Assembly: GCA_947166165.1 (NCBI GenBank)
Contig: CAMVDK010000004.1
Span: 1 to 31,956, forward strand
Length of the DNA stretch: 31,956 nt
Reading direction: 5' to 3'
Source: an uncultured Porphyromonadaceae bacterium
Lineage (GTDB): Bacteria > Bacteroidota > Bacteroidia > Bacteroidales > Muribaculaceae
Shown here: positions 1-7,240 of the stretch, in pieces
Position numbering within the stretch: the first letter of the stretch is position 1
How the letters are laid out: the number at the start of each line of letters is the position of its first letter
Notes under the pieces: model-generated
The model's database searches: none
Told to the model about the DNA's origin: nothing
The model's input: the letters and a program-made list of their open reading frames with translations, nothing else
Program-made: the position numbers and the translations under genes

Positions 1-28
1 TTTGTTCCTCAGGATGTTATAAAAATAA

Positions 29-1042
29 TTAACAAAAGTGGTGCGGATTTAAGGAAGGATAAAAAATCTTTTTCCCTTCGGTCTGTTTTTGCCTTTTCTT
101 CAGAATCATTTCTGATGCGAAAAGAGACGAATCCACCTTCTCATCACTTTCGAGAAGGCCTTTTAACGAATAAGGTTTCTTTTTAAAATCAAAATCAAAT
201 GCATCAATTTGACTTTGAGACAAAAAGGCCACAATAATAACTCGTTCCCGCTTTTGCGGCAGGCCAAAATCCAAGGCATTCAAGACCTTCCATTTGAACT
301 TGTAGCCCAATTCATCAAGAATCCTTAGTATCGTGTTGAAGGTTCTGTTTTGGTCGTGAGTTGTTAATTGCTTGACATTCTCCAACAAGATTGCTTGAGG
401 ACGATGGCGTTCCAATATCGTGGCTACATCAAAAAACAATGTGCCTCTTGTATCGGCAAAGCCCTTACGTTTGCCCATAATAGAGAATGCCTGACAAGGG
501 AAGCCGGCCAATAAAAGGTCGAATTTCTCAGGAATAAATCTTTTTGTGGATTCTTGTGTGATATCTCCGAAAGGCATTTCGCCGAAATTAGCAAAATAAC
601 TTTTTTGAGCTGACTTATCCCATTCTGACGAAAACACACATTTATATCCAAGTTCATTAAAAGGCAATCTAATTCCCCCAATTCCAGCGAAAAGGTCGAT
701 CAAGGTATGCTTTCCATTTTGCGGATTCGGGAATGGCACATCAAAAAAATCGCTAACAAGATTATATTGCACAGGATTTTCAGCCACCATTGCAGCGTTT
801 TCAAAGGTGGGTTCTATTCCCAAACTGGGATTTAATTCCTTTTTATGCTCAATAAAGTTGATAATAGCCTTGACAATATCGTTTTTTTCTACATCTAAAC
901 ATCCGTTATGCAAATATTGACTTAAAACAGCCATTTGATTTTCGTAGGAAGTTGCCCCATAAATCAAAAGCCCATTTTCTTCATCAATCTCCTCCGGGAA
1001 ATTTGATAGTTTAAGATTGCCAGTTTCGCTTTTTTTTGCCAT
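29..1042 (-). CDS. DNA (cytosine-5) methyltransferase, C-terminally truncated
   Basis: Would transfer a methyl group from S-adenosylmethionine to C5 of cytosine in a specific DNA site. The 337 residues carry the ordered family motifs: motif I DLFAGIGG (116-123, cofactor binding), motif IV GFPCQAFS with catalytic Cys183, motif VI ENV (221-223) and motif VIII QKRER (263-267). About 110 residues precede motif I. The chain ends with the odd tail SLNPHHFC soon after KKIFYPS, where relatives normally continue through the target-recognition domain and motifs IX and X. Those parts are absent, so the protein probably cannot recognise DNA or fold normally. This suggests a frameshift or degraded gene; a split enzyme whose second part lies left of the window is possible. 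No restriction endonuclease gene is visible to its right. The family call is secure, function is doubtful. Confidence 0.85.
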   Translation of the reverse strand: MAKKSETGNLKLSNFPEEIDEENGLLIYGATSYENQMAVLSQYLHNGCLDVEKNDIVKAIINFIEHKKELNPSLGIEPTFENAAMVAENPVQYNLVSDFFDVPFPNPQNGKHTLIDLFAGIGGIRLPFNELGYKCVFSSEWDKSAQKSYFANFGEMPFGDITQESTKRFIPEKFDLLLAGFPCQAFSIMGKRKGFADTRGTLFFDVATILERHRPQAILLENVKQLTTHDQNRTFNTILRILDELGYKFKWKVLNALDFGLPQKRERVIIVAFLSQSQIDAFDFDFKKKPYSLKGLLESDEKVDSSLFASEMILKKRQKQTEGKKIFYPSLNPHHFC

Positions 1043-1063
1043 TTAACTGCCTTGTTTGAAATG

Positions 1064-1071
1064 CAAAGGTA
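1064..1071 (-). promoter_or_regulatory. -7 element of the methyltransferase gene
   Basis: The minus strand reads TACCTTTG here, fitting the Bacteroidetes -7 consensus TAnnTTTG, 22 bases before the methyltransferase ATG. No good TTTG element is seen 19 bases further upstream (minus strand GGAA), so the promoter is weak or only partly recognised. Confidence 0.45.
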
Positions 1072-1148
1072 CAGCTTTTTTCCCACATTTTTCCTATTGT
1101 GAATAACTTTTTATAAAATTGGGCAACAGACTAGCGACAATTTGCACG

Positions 1149-1181
1149 CTTGAGCGCAGTTTGCAGTCTTGAGCGCAGTTT
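1149..1181. repeat. 14-bp direct repeat pair, period 19
   Basis: The 14-mer cttgagcgcagttt occurs at 1149-1162 and again at 1168-1181. It lies immediately left of the inverted-repeat element at 1189-1372, in non-coding DNA between the methyltransferase gene and secDF. Role unknown. Confidence 0.8.
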
Positions 1182-1188
1182 CAGACAG

Positions 1189-1372
1189 TTAAGGTGGGTT
1201 CTATAAATTGCAAAAAAGTAATGTGGGGTTTTGGCCACCTTGGGTTGCTTGCTGGCATCTTTTGTCTCAACTGCTTGAACCGTAGCCCGCTACTGCTTCG
1301 CGCAGCTTGAGCCAAAACCTGCTCAGCAATCAAGCCCAATTCGGCTCAAGCAATTTATAGAACCCACCTTAA
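1189..1372. mobile_element. MITE-like element with 23-bp perfect terminal inverted repeats
   Basis: Positions 1189-1211 and 1350-1372 are exact reverse complements over 23 bases (left end begins ttaaggtggg, right end finishes cccaccttaa). They enclose about 138 bases with no open frame of note. An inner 9-bp inverted repeat (gcttgagcc at 1304-1312, ggctcaagc at 1343-1351) adds a hairpin at the right end. The flanks agacag (1183-1188) and agacaa (1373-1378) are a possible imperfect 6-bp target duplication. Size, long inverted ends and lack of a transposase suggest a non-autonomous transposon or an end-to-end relic of an insertion sequence. The parent element is not identified; a large stem-loop of another kind is the alternative. 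Confidence 0.6.
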
Positions 1373-1447
1373 AGACAACTAACGACAAACAAGGACAATG
1401 ATTCACAGGCAAATGGATTCAACATAAAACCAATGGCCGCTGATTGC

Positions 1448-1507
1448 CCTTCATTGTCTATCAATATCTTTAGTTGTCCTTCATTGTCTTTCAATATCTT
1501 TAATATC
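1448..1507. repeat. Two 30-bp tandem repeats, T-rich
   Basis: Two adjacent 30-base units start at 1448 and 1478. They share ccttcattgtct, one mismatch, then tcaatatctttа-like sequence ending in tcaatatcttta, and diverge only in the last few bases. A third degenerate partial copy follows from 1508. The stretch 1371-1402 contains similar sequence in inverted orientation. No coding function is seen. Confidence 0.65.
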
Positions 1508-1598
1508 CTTGGTTGTCCTTAATTGTCTGAACTTTACCGTAGCGCCGTTCATTGTCTGTCCTTGCCGTCGCGGGAATATCTCCCTGCTCCTGCCCGAA

Positions 1599-1637
1599 AA
1601 CCGATTGTCTGAACCGATTGCGAAAACCGATTGCTTG
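1599..1637. repeat. Three copies of aaccgattg at 13-bp spacing
   Basis: The 9-mer aaccgattg starts at 1599, 1612 and 1625, giving an exact 13-base period. The array ends about 30 bases before the predicted -33 element of the secDF promoter. It could be a tandem binding site or simply a short slippage repeat. Confidence 0.6.
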
Positions 1638-1667
1638 CGGCAAAAATGCTGAAAAGCGAAAAATTAT

Positions 1668-1698
1668 TTTCCCACGTGAAGAATTTGTCGTATATTTG
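1668..1698 (+). promoter_or_regulatory. Predicted secDF promoter
   Basis: TATATTTG at 1691-1698 matches the Bacteroidetes -7 element TAnnTTTG. A weak -33 element (tttc, 1668-1671) lies 19 bases upstream. Transcription would start near 1705, leaving a leader of about 135 bases before the secDF ATG. Confidence 0.55.
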
Positions 1699-1840
1699 CA
1701 GGCTGAAATCTTGTGACAGTGCGGATTGACTGCCGTTTTGCAACCAGTTGAGGTGCAGGCCGAACAGCGCAAACCGCTCTATCACAGGAAATTATGTTGT
1801 CGAATATAAACTTAAAAAATTATAATTAACAACTGATCAA

Positions 1841-4822
1841 ATGCAAACTAAAGGTTTTATCAGAGTCATCACCATTGCGCTGATTTTGATTTGTGCATTC
1901 TATCTGTCGTTTACGTTTGTGTCGAATCACTACCAGAACATCGCAGAGCAGAAAGCACTCAAAGCCGCCGGCATCAAGTCGCCCGACACGTCGAACGATG
2001 TCTACCGCACAGCGCTCAACAGTTACCTTGACTCTATCGGTAAAGAGAAAGTTTACTTGGGTTACTACACCTTCCAGCAGGTGCGCGAGAAGGAGTTGGG
2101 CCTCGGCCTCGACCTCAAGGGCGGTATGAACGTCACCCTTCAGATCTCGGTGCCCGACATTCTGCGAGCCCTCTCGGGCCAGAACCCCGACAAGAAGTTC
2201 AACCAAGCCATCGACAATGTGGTGCGCAACCAGGCCGCGCAGGAGAACTTTGTGGCCTCGTTCTGCAGCGAGTACAAGAAGCTCGCTCCCGAAGGCAGCC
2301 TGGCGCAGATTTTCCGCAATATCGAGAAGGTGAAGGAGAATCCCACCGCCAACGACGGCCAGGTGCAGAAGTACCTCGAGGATGAGGTCGAAGCCATGGT
2401 CGACAATTCTTATAAGGTGCTCCGCAACCGTATCGACCGCTTCGGCGTGGTGTCGCCCAACATCCAGAAGCTCCAGAGCACGGGCCGCATCCTGCTCGAG
2501 CTCCCCGGTGTGAAAGAGCCGGAGCGCGTGGAGAAGCTGCTGCAAGGCGCCGCCAACCTGGAGTTCTACGAGACCTATACGCTGACGGATATCGTGGGTG
2601 CGCTCAACGCCCTCAACACGCAGGCCCAGGTGGCCGACGCCCCCGCTCAGCCCGCCGCTGCCGCCGACAGCACCGCCACCGCGCAGGCCGCTCCCGACAG
2701 CACCAAGCAAGCCGAAGCCGCCAAGGCCGAGACCGCCAAGGCCGAGGAGAAACCGGCTGCCAAGAAGGGCGGCAAGACGCTCGCCGAGCTCACCGGCTTC
2801 CAGGCACTGGCCCAGGGTCGGGGCGGAACGCCCGAGGTTGGCTTCGTCAGTGTGGCCGATACCGCCGCCGTGAACGCCATCATCCACTCGCCCGCCGCCA
2901 AGATGACCCTTCCGGCCGACCTCAAGCTCGCGTGGAGCGTGAAGCCCCAGCAGCTGCAAGGCGGTGGTGAGGCCTTCAACCTGATTGCCCTGCGCACCGT
3001 GCAGAACCAGCCCGTGCTCACCGGCGACGTGGTTGTGCGCGCCACCAGCGAGTTCGACAACCTGCAGGGCCAGGTGGTGTCGATGCGCATGAATGCCGAG
3101 GGTGCCCGCCAGTGGTCGCGCATCACCGGCCAGAACATCGGCAAGGCCATCGCCATCGTGCTCGACGACCAGGTATACTCCTATCCCAACGTCAACAGCC
3201 AGATTGACGGCGGAAGCAGCCAGATCAGCGGCCACTTCACCGTTGAGGAGGCCAACGACCTTGCCAACGTGCTCGAGTCGGGTAAGATGGTGGCTCGCGT
3301 CAACATCGCCAGCGAGAGCGTCATCGGCCCCTCGCTCGGACAGGAGTCTATTAATAAAGGTGTCAAGTCGTTTATCGTGGCCCTCATCCTGCTGGTCATC
3401 TTCATGATGTGCACCTATGGTGTGTATGCCGGCAACATCGCCAACCTGGGTCTGATTCTGAACCTGTTCTTCATCATCGGCATCCTGGCCTCGTTCCAGA
3501 GCGTGCTCACCCTGCCGGGCATCGCCGGTATCGTGCTGACGCTGGGTATGGCCGTCGACGCTAACGTGCTCATCTTCGAGCGCTGCAAGGAGGAGCTGCG
3601 CAACGGCAAGGGCCTGAAGGCCGCCGTGGCCGACGGCTACAAGAACGCCTTCTCGGCCATCTTTGACTCCAACCTGACGACCATCATCACGGGCATCATC
3701 CTCATCCTGCTCGGCAGCGGCCCCATCAAGGGCTTCGCCGTGACGCTGGTGGTGGGTATCATCTGCTCGTTCTTCACCGCCGTGTTTGCCACGCGCCTGG
3801 TGATGGAATTCTTCCTCAACAAGGGCACATTCAACAACATGACCTTCACCACCAAGCTCACCGAGCACATGCTCGAGAACGTGAAGGTGAACTTCATGGG
3901 CATGGCCAAGAAGACCTGGATGGTGCTTGGCATCGTGGTGCTGCTGTTTGTGGGCATGCTCGCCGCCCGCGGCCTGAGCCGCGGCATCGACTTCTCGGGC
4001 GGACGCAACTTCATCGTGCAGTTCACCCACCCGGTGTCGACCACGCAGCTCAAGGCTCAGCTCGAGCAGCAATTCCCGGGTGCCAACACCTCGGTGATCA
4101 CCATCGACAACGACACCAAGGTGCGCGTGTCGACCAACTACAAGATCGACAGCAACGACCCGAGCGTGAACGACGAGATCATGTCGAAACTCTACACCGG
4201 TCTCAAGAGCGAGCTGGGCGACATGAGCGAAAAGGACTTCAGCATCTCGAACGAGAAAATCGGCGTGGTGTCGAGCGAAATCGTGGGTCCGAGCATCGCA
4301 AGCGACATGACCCGCGAGGCCATCTGGGCCGTGTTCTTCTCGCTGATGGCCATGTTCCTCTACATCCTGCTCCGTTTCCGCAACGTGGCCTTCTCGCTCG
4401 GCGCTCTGGCTGCTGTGGCGTTCACCACCTTTGTGGTCATCGGCTTCTACACCTTCCACGGCTGGCTGCCGTTCTCGATGGAGGTTGACCAGACGTTCAT
4501 CGCCGCCATCCTGACCGTGATTGGCTACCAGGTGAACGACACCGTGGTGATTTTCGACCGTGTGCGTGAGTACAAGACGCTCTTCCCCAAGCAAGACCTC
4601 TATTTGACGTTCAACAACGCTCTGAGCAGCACGCTGTCGCGTACGTTGATGACGTCGATCACCACCTTGCTGGTGCTGCTCGTCATGCTCTTCCTGGGTG
4701 GCGAAAGCATCCGCGGCTTCATCTTCACGATGATTCTGGGTGTGATTATCGGTACGTGCGCTTCGCTGTTCGTCGCCTCGCCGGTGGCCTACGCCGTGAC
4801 GCGCAAGATGAGCAAGAAGTAA
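1841..4822 (+). CDS. secDF: Protein translocase SecDF (SecD-SecF fusion)
   Basis: Inner-membrane proton-driven partner of SecYEG that helps pull exported proteins across the membrane. The 993 residues join SecD and SecF in one chain, usual in Bacteroidetes. Visible in order: transmembrane segment 1 (about 8-27), the SecD motif GLGLDLKGG (87-95), a periplasmic domain, the first transmembrane bundle with GMAVDANVLIFER near 570, the SecF start with GIDFSGG (715-721), and the second bundle with VNDTVVIFDRVRE near 897-909. An Ala/Lys/Glu/Pro-rich low-complexity insert (about 265-312) interrupts the SecD periplasmic part and looks like a lineage-specific linker. The ATG at 1841 gives a lysine-containing N-terminus followed directly by the first membrane helix, as expected. 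The gene is monocistronic, with its own promoter and a strong terminator. Confidence 0.97.
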   Translation: MQTKGFIRVITIALILICAFYLSFTFVSNHYQNIAEQKALKAAGIKSPDTSNDVYRTALNSYLDSIGKEKVYLGYYTFQQVREKELGLGLDLKGGMNVTLQISVPDILRALSGQNPDKKFNQAIDNVVRNQAAQENFVASFCSEYKKLAPEGSLAQIFRNIEKVKENPTANDGQVQKYLEDEVEAMVDNSYKVLRNRIDRFGVVSPNIQKLQSTGRILLELPGVKEPERVEKLLQGAANLEFYETYTLTDIVGALNALNTQAQVADAPAQPAAAADSTATAQAAPDSTKQAEAAKAETAKAEEKPAAKKGGKTLAELTGFQALAQGRGGTPEVGFVSVADTAAVNAIIHSPAAKMTLPADLKLAWSVKPQQLQGGGEAFNLIALRTVQNQPVLTGDVVVRATSEFDNLQGQVVSMRMNAEGARQWSRITGQNIGKAIAIVLDDQVYSYPNVNSQIDGGSSQISGHFTVEEANDLANVLESGKMVARVNIASESVIGPSLGQESINKGVKSFIVALILLVIFMMCTYGVYAGNIANLGLILNLFFIIGILASFQSVLTLPGIAGIVLTLGMAVDANVLIFERCKEELRNGKGLKAAVADGYKNAFSAIFDSNLTTIITGIILILLGSGPIKGFAVTLVVGIICSFFTAVFATRLVMEFFLNKGTFNNMTFTTKLTEHMLENVKVNFMGMAKKTWMVLGIVVLLFVGMLAARGLSRGIDFSGGRNFIVQFTHPVSTTQLKAQLEQQFPGANTSVITIDNDTKVRVSTNYKIDSNDPSVNDEIMSKLYTGLKSELGDMSEKDFSISNEKIGVVSSEIVGPSIASDMTREAIWAVFFSLMAMFLYILLRFRNVAFSLGALAAVAFTTFVVIGFYTFHGWLPFSMEVDQTFIAAILTVIGYQVNDTVVIFDRVREYKTLFPKQDLYLTFNNALSSTLSRTLMTSITTLLVLLVMLFLGGESIRGFIFTMILGVIIGTCASLFVASPVAYAVTRKMSKK

Positions 4823-4876
4823 AGACGGTTACTCCCGGCACAGCACTTTGTGCCACGGGTGACCCCAAATACCCAC

Positions 4877-4916
4877 AAAGAGTGCGGCCTTCGGTAGGTC
4901 GCACTCTTTATTTTTG
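4877..4916 (+). terminator. Rho-independent terminator after secDF
   Basis: Arms aaagagtgcg (4877-4886) and cgcactcttt (4900-4909) pair perfectly over 10 bp around a 13-base loop and are followed by attttt. It lies 55 bases after the secDF stop. Confidence 0.85.
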
Positions 4917-4957
4917 TGAAAAATAATTATCAAAATGTTATTTGATTCACTCCATCA

Positions 4958-4987
4958 CTTGCAGCTGACGATTTATTACTAATTTTG
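4958..4987 (+). promoter_or_regulatory. Predicted argR promoter
   Basis: TAATTTTG at 4980-4987 fits TAnnTTTG; cttg at 4958-4961 is a partial -33 match, 18 bases upstream. Transcription would start around 4992-4995. The in-frame ATG at 4989 therefore sits at or before the start of the message, which argues for the later GTG start of argR. The 10-mer cacttgcagc occurs both in this promoter (4956-4965) and in the leader (5026-5035). Confidence 0.55.
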
Positions 4988-5066
4988 CATGACTAAATGT
5001 CCAGAATCAAGTTGTTTGGTTGCTGCACTTGCAGCATTGGTATTAACTGCTAATTTTTTTGGAAAA

Positions 5067-5549
5067 GTGAAAAATAAGCGTAACAGACTCCAGCTGATTG
5101 TGGAGTTGATCAAGGGAAATTGCATCGGCAGCCAGAGCGAGCTTGCCAAGCGTCTGAAGGATCAAGGCATCGAGGTGACGCAAGCCACCTTGTCGCGCGA
5201 CCTGAAGGCGCTCAAAATCACCAAGGTGGCAGCCGACGAGGGTGGATATAAGTACATCTTCCCCGGCACCACCGAGCTGCAGAACACACGCCTGCTCTCG
5301 GGCCTGCCCATCGCCGGGCAGCACATGGGGTTCGCCTCGCTCGAGTTTTCGGGCAACTTTGCGGTGATGAAAACGCGCAACGGCTATGCCGCGGGCCTGG
5401 CCTACGACATCGACATGAGCTACGCGCCGGAGTTCCTAGGCACCATCGCCGGGGCCGACACAGTGTTCGCCATCCTGCGCGAGGGCGTCACCCACGAGCA
5501 GGCGCGCCGCGTGCTCAAGCAGTTCCTGCCCGACGGGCAAAACAATTAA
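5067..5549 (+). CDS. argR: Arginine repressor ArgR
   Basis: Arginine-responsive DNA-binding regulator of arginine synthesis and catabolism genes. The N-terminal winged helix-turn-helix contains IGSQSELAKRL and the recognition helix TQATLSRDLKALK. The C-terminal oligomerisation and arginine-binding domain contains GTIAGADTVF, matching the family GTIAGxDT site with Ala at the variable position. I place the start at GTG 5067 (160 residues, normal family length), preceded by ggaa at 5061-5064. The upstream ATG at 4989 would add 26 hydrophobic residues, unlike family members, and would overlap the predicted transcription start. The next gene is an ArgC-like protein 49 bases downstream, so the pair resembles a remnant of the Bacteroidetes arg cluster that starts with argR. 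Confidence 0.92.
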   Translation: MKNKRNRLQLIVELIKGNCIGSQSELAKRLKDQGIEVTQATLSRDLKALKITKVAADEGGYKYIFPGTTELQNTRLLSGLPIAGQHMGFASLEFSGNFAVMKTRNGYAAGLAYDIDMSYAPEFLGTIAGADTVFAILREGVTHEQARRVLKQFLPDGQNN

Positions 5550-5598
5550 CGCCCCCGGCAGCCACCATCAGCATCATCCACAACGCAACACAACAACT

Positions 5599-6504
5599 AT
5601 GATTAAAGCAGGCATTATCGGTGCCACCTCGGCCACGGCCCACCGCCTCATCCGGCTGCTCGTCCACCACCCCGACGTGGAGGTGCGGTGGGTGTACTCC
5701 TCCACGCCGCTCAAGCAGCGGCCTCTGGCTTGTGTGATTCCGCAACTCATCGGCGAGACCGACCTGGTGGTGACCGGCGACGCGCCCGACCTCGACGACG
5801 TAGATGTGGTGATGATTGAAGACGCCATCGACCTCAACACAGTCAGCGTGGCCGAGATTGACGCCACCGACGAGCTGAAGGTGGTCGACCTGTCGCTGCG
5901 GTCGGCGTGCGGTGAAATGCCCGGCGACTATGTGGCCGGCCTGCCCGAGTGGGGCCGCAAGCGCATGGTGCGCGGCGCGCGCCACGTGGGCTGCCCCTCG
6001 CCGCTGGTCCACCTGCTGGCGCTGCCCCTGCTGCCGCTCGCCGCCAACCTCATGCTCGTGGGCGACATCCACTCCACCGTGGTCATGCCTGGCCACATCG
6101 ACCCGACGGCCGACCCGCTCCAGGCCGCCAGCCAGGCGGGGCTGCTGCTGGCGCAGCTCCAGTCCAGCTTCGCCAGCGCGCTGCACACGCAGCTGCTCAG
6201 CGCCGACTCCTGCCACGCCATGCTCGTCACCACGCGCCTTGAGTGCAACACGCCGGCCGATGTGCTCAAAGAACTCTACAACAAATACTTCGACGACCAC
6301 CACTTCACGCATCTGGTCGACACCCCGCCCGGCATCGCCAGCGTGGCCGGCACCAACAAGTGCCTCATCCACCTCGACTGCCAGGGCCGCCAGCTCATCG
6401 TCACCGCCGCCCTCGACCACCACATCAAAGGCTCGGCGGGCAATGCCGTGCACTGCCTCAACCTGCTCTTCGGCCTTGACGAGCGCGTGGGGCTCTTGCT
6501 TTGA
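5599..6504 (+). CDS. Degenerate ArgC-like protein (N-acetyl-gamma-glutamyl-phosphate reductase fold)
   Basis: Resembles ArgC, the NADPH-dependent enzyme of arginine synthesis, over its whole length. Matching parts are KAGIIGATSAT (3-13), the LIRLLVHHPDVEV helix, AGLPEW (113-118), a Gly-Cys at 131-132 in the position of NPGC, LPLLPLA, and the C-terminal GTNK...KGSAGNAVHCLNLLFGLDE (251-295). Key features are lost. The nucleotide loop GGAGYT is GATSAT. The GSTGAG stretch is gone. The EHxHxxEI block that supplies the catalytic histidine is replaced by sequence such as AASQAGLLL, with a deletion of about 20 residues. At 301 residues it is shorter than usual (about 320-345). It is an intact frame between argR and ssb, so it is probably translated. 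A non-catalytic or repurposed paralog is likely; a sensor or ArgR partner is speculation. Confidence 0.8.
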   Translation: MIKAGIIGATSATAHRLIRLLVHHPDVEVRWVYSSTPLKQRPLACVIPQLIGETDLVVTGDAPDLDDVDVVMIEDAIDLNTVSVAEIDATDELKVVDLSLRSACGEMPGDYVAGLPEWGRKRMVRGARHVGCPSPLVHLLALPLLPLAANLMLVGDIHSTVVMPGHIDPTADPLQAASQAGLLLAQLQSSFASALHTQLLSADSCHAMLVTTRLECNTPADVLKELYNKYFDDHHFTHLVDTPPGIASVAGTNKCLIHLDCQGRQLIVTAALDHHIKGSAGNAVHCLNLLFGLDERVGLLL

Positions 6505-6551
6505 CCCCTGGACTCTGTAACTCAACCATCACAACACTACACCAAAGCACT

Positions 6552-7049
6552 ATGTCGGTAAACAAAGTCATCCTTCTCGGGCACGTGGGGCGCGACCCCG
6601 AGGTGCGCTATGTGGCCAAAAACCAGCCCATGGCATCGTTCTCGCTCGCCACCACCGAGCACGCTTTCACCAACCAGAACGGCGTCCAGGTGCCCGAGCG
6701 CACCGAGTGGCACACCATCGTCATGTGGGGCCGCAACGCCGAAGTGGCCGAGCGCTACATCCGCAAAGGCACTCAGCTCTACATCGAAGGCCGCCTGCGC
6801 ACACGCTCCTGGGAAGACCGCAACCAAATCAAGCGATACGTCACCGAGGTCTACGTCGACACCTTCGAGCTGCTCGGCCGCCCGCGCAGCGCCGAGCAAC
6901 CACAGCCCGCGCAGCAGCAACAACAGCCGCAGCCCGCGCAGCAGCCGCCGCAACAACAGCCGCCGCAACAACAGCCGCCGCAACAACAGCCGCCGCAACA
7001 ACAGCCGCCGCAACAACAGCCGCAGCAGCCGCAGCAGCCGCCGTTTTGA
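6552..7049 (+). CDS. ssb: Single-stranded DNA-binding protein SSB
   Basis: Binds single-stranded DNA during replication and repair. Residues 1-110 form the OB fold: MSVNKVILLGHVGRDPEVRY, ASFSLAT, RTEWHTIVMWGRNAEVAERY, KGTQLYIEGRLRTRSWED. The start is ATG 6552; the open frame extends upstream to 6501 but begins inside the preceding gene and lacks family similarity there. The tail is a Gln/Pro repeat with five PPQQQ units encoded by 15-bp DNA repeats. The chain ends in QQPPF: the terminal Pro-Phe of the SSB tip is kept, but the usual acidic residues before it are missing, which could weaken docking of partner proteins. It lies 47 bases after the ArgC-like gene and is probably cotranscribed with it. 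It could be an accessory SSB with the main copy elsewhere. Confidence 0.95.
   Translation: MSVNKVILLGHVGRDPEVRYVAKNQPMASFSLATTEHAFTNQNGVQVPERTEWHTIVMWGRNAEVAERYIRKGTQLYIEGRLRTRSWEDRNQIKRYVTEVYVDTFELLGRPRSAEQPQPAQQQQQPQPAQQPPQQQPPQQQPPQQQPPQQQPPQQQPQQPQQPPF
6945..7019 (+). repeat. Five 15-bp tandem repeats in the ssb tail
   Basis: The unit ccgccgcaacaacag repeats five times without interruption (6945-7019), encoding PPQQQ. Because the unit is a multiple of three, copy-number change would alter tail length without shifting the frame. Confidence 0.95.
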
Positions 7050-7145
7050 CAATCGAAGATGCGGCACACCCATCGGGCCACGGCATTTTTCCTTCATCAA
7101 CTCCCGCCGCCATTAATGTGCCGCACACTCCGCCATTAAGCCATT

Positions 7146-7169
7146 AAGCCCTCGAAAAAGGGCTTTTTG
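7146..7169 (+). terminator. Terminator after ssb
   Basis: Arms aagccc (7146-7151) and gggctt (7160-7165) pair around a short A-rich loop and run into tttttgt. It closes the argR-ssb transcript about 97 bases after the ssb stop. Confidence 0.75.
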
Positions 7170-7179
7170 TCGATTTATG

Positions 7180-7210
7180 TTGCACACTTTCGCAAAATTG
7201 ACTACCTTTG
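7180..7210 (+). promoter_or_regulatory. Predicted promoter of the 7241 gene
   Basis: TTGC (7180-7183), a 19-base spacer, then TACCTTTG (7203-7210). Transcription would begin near 7217, about 24 bases before ATG 7241. This excludes the in-frame upstream ATG at 7208 as the start. Confidence 0.7.
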
Positions 7211-7240
7211 CCACCTATAAAACAAAAACACGACTACGAA

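Noticed and set aside
1793..1830. Short leader peptide before secDF
   Set aside because: An 11-codon frame begins with ATG near 1793, but nothing (repeat codons, pairing stems or conservation) indicates that it is translated or regulatory.
1826..4594. 922-codon open frame on the minus strand opposite secDF
   Set aside because: It is a by-product of GC-rich codon use in secDF. It has low-complexity His/Glu/Gly-rich sequence, no domain and no promoter.
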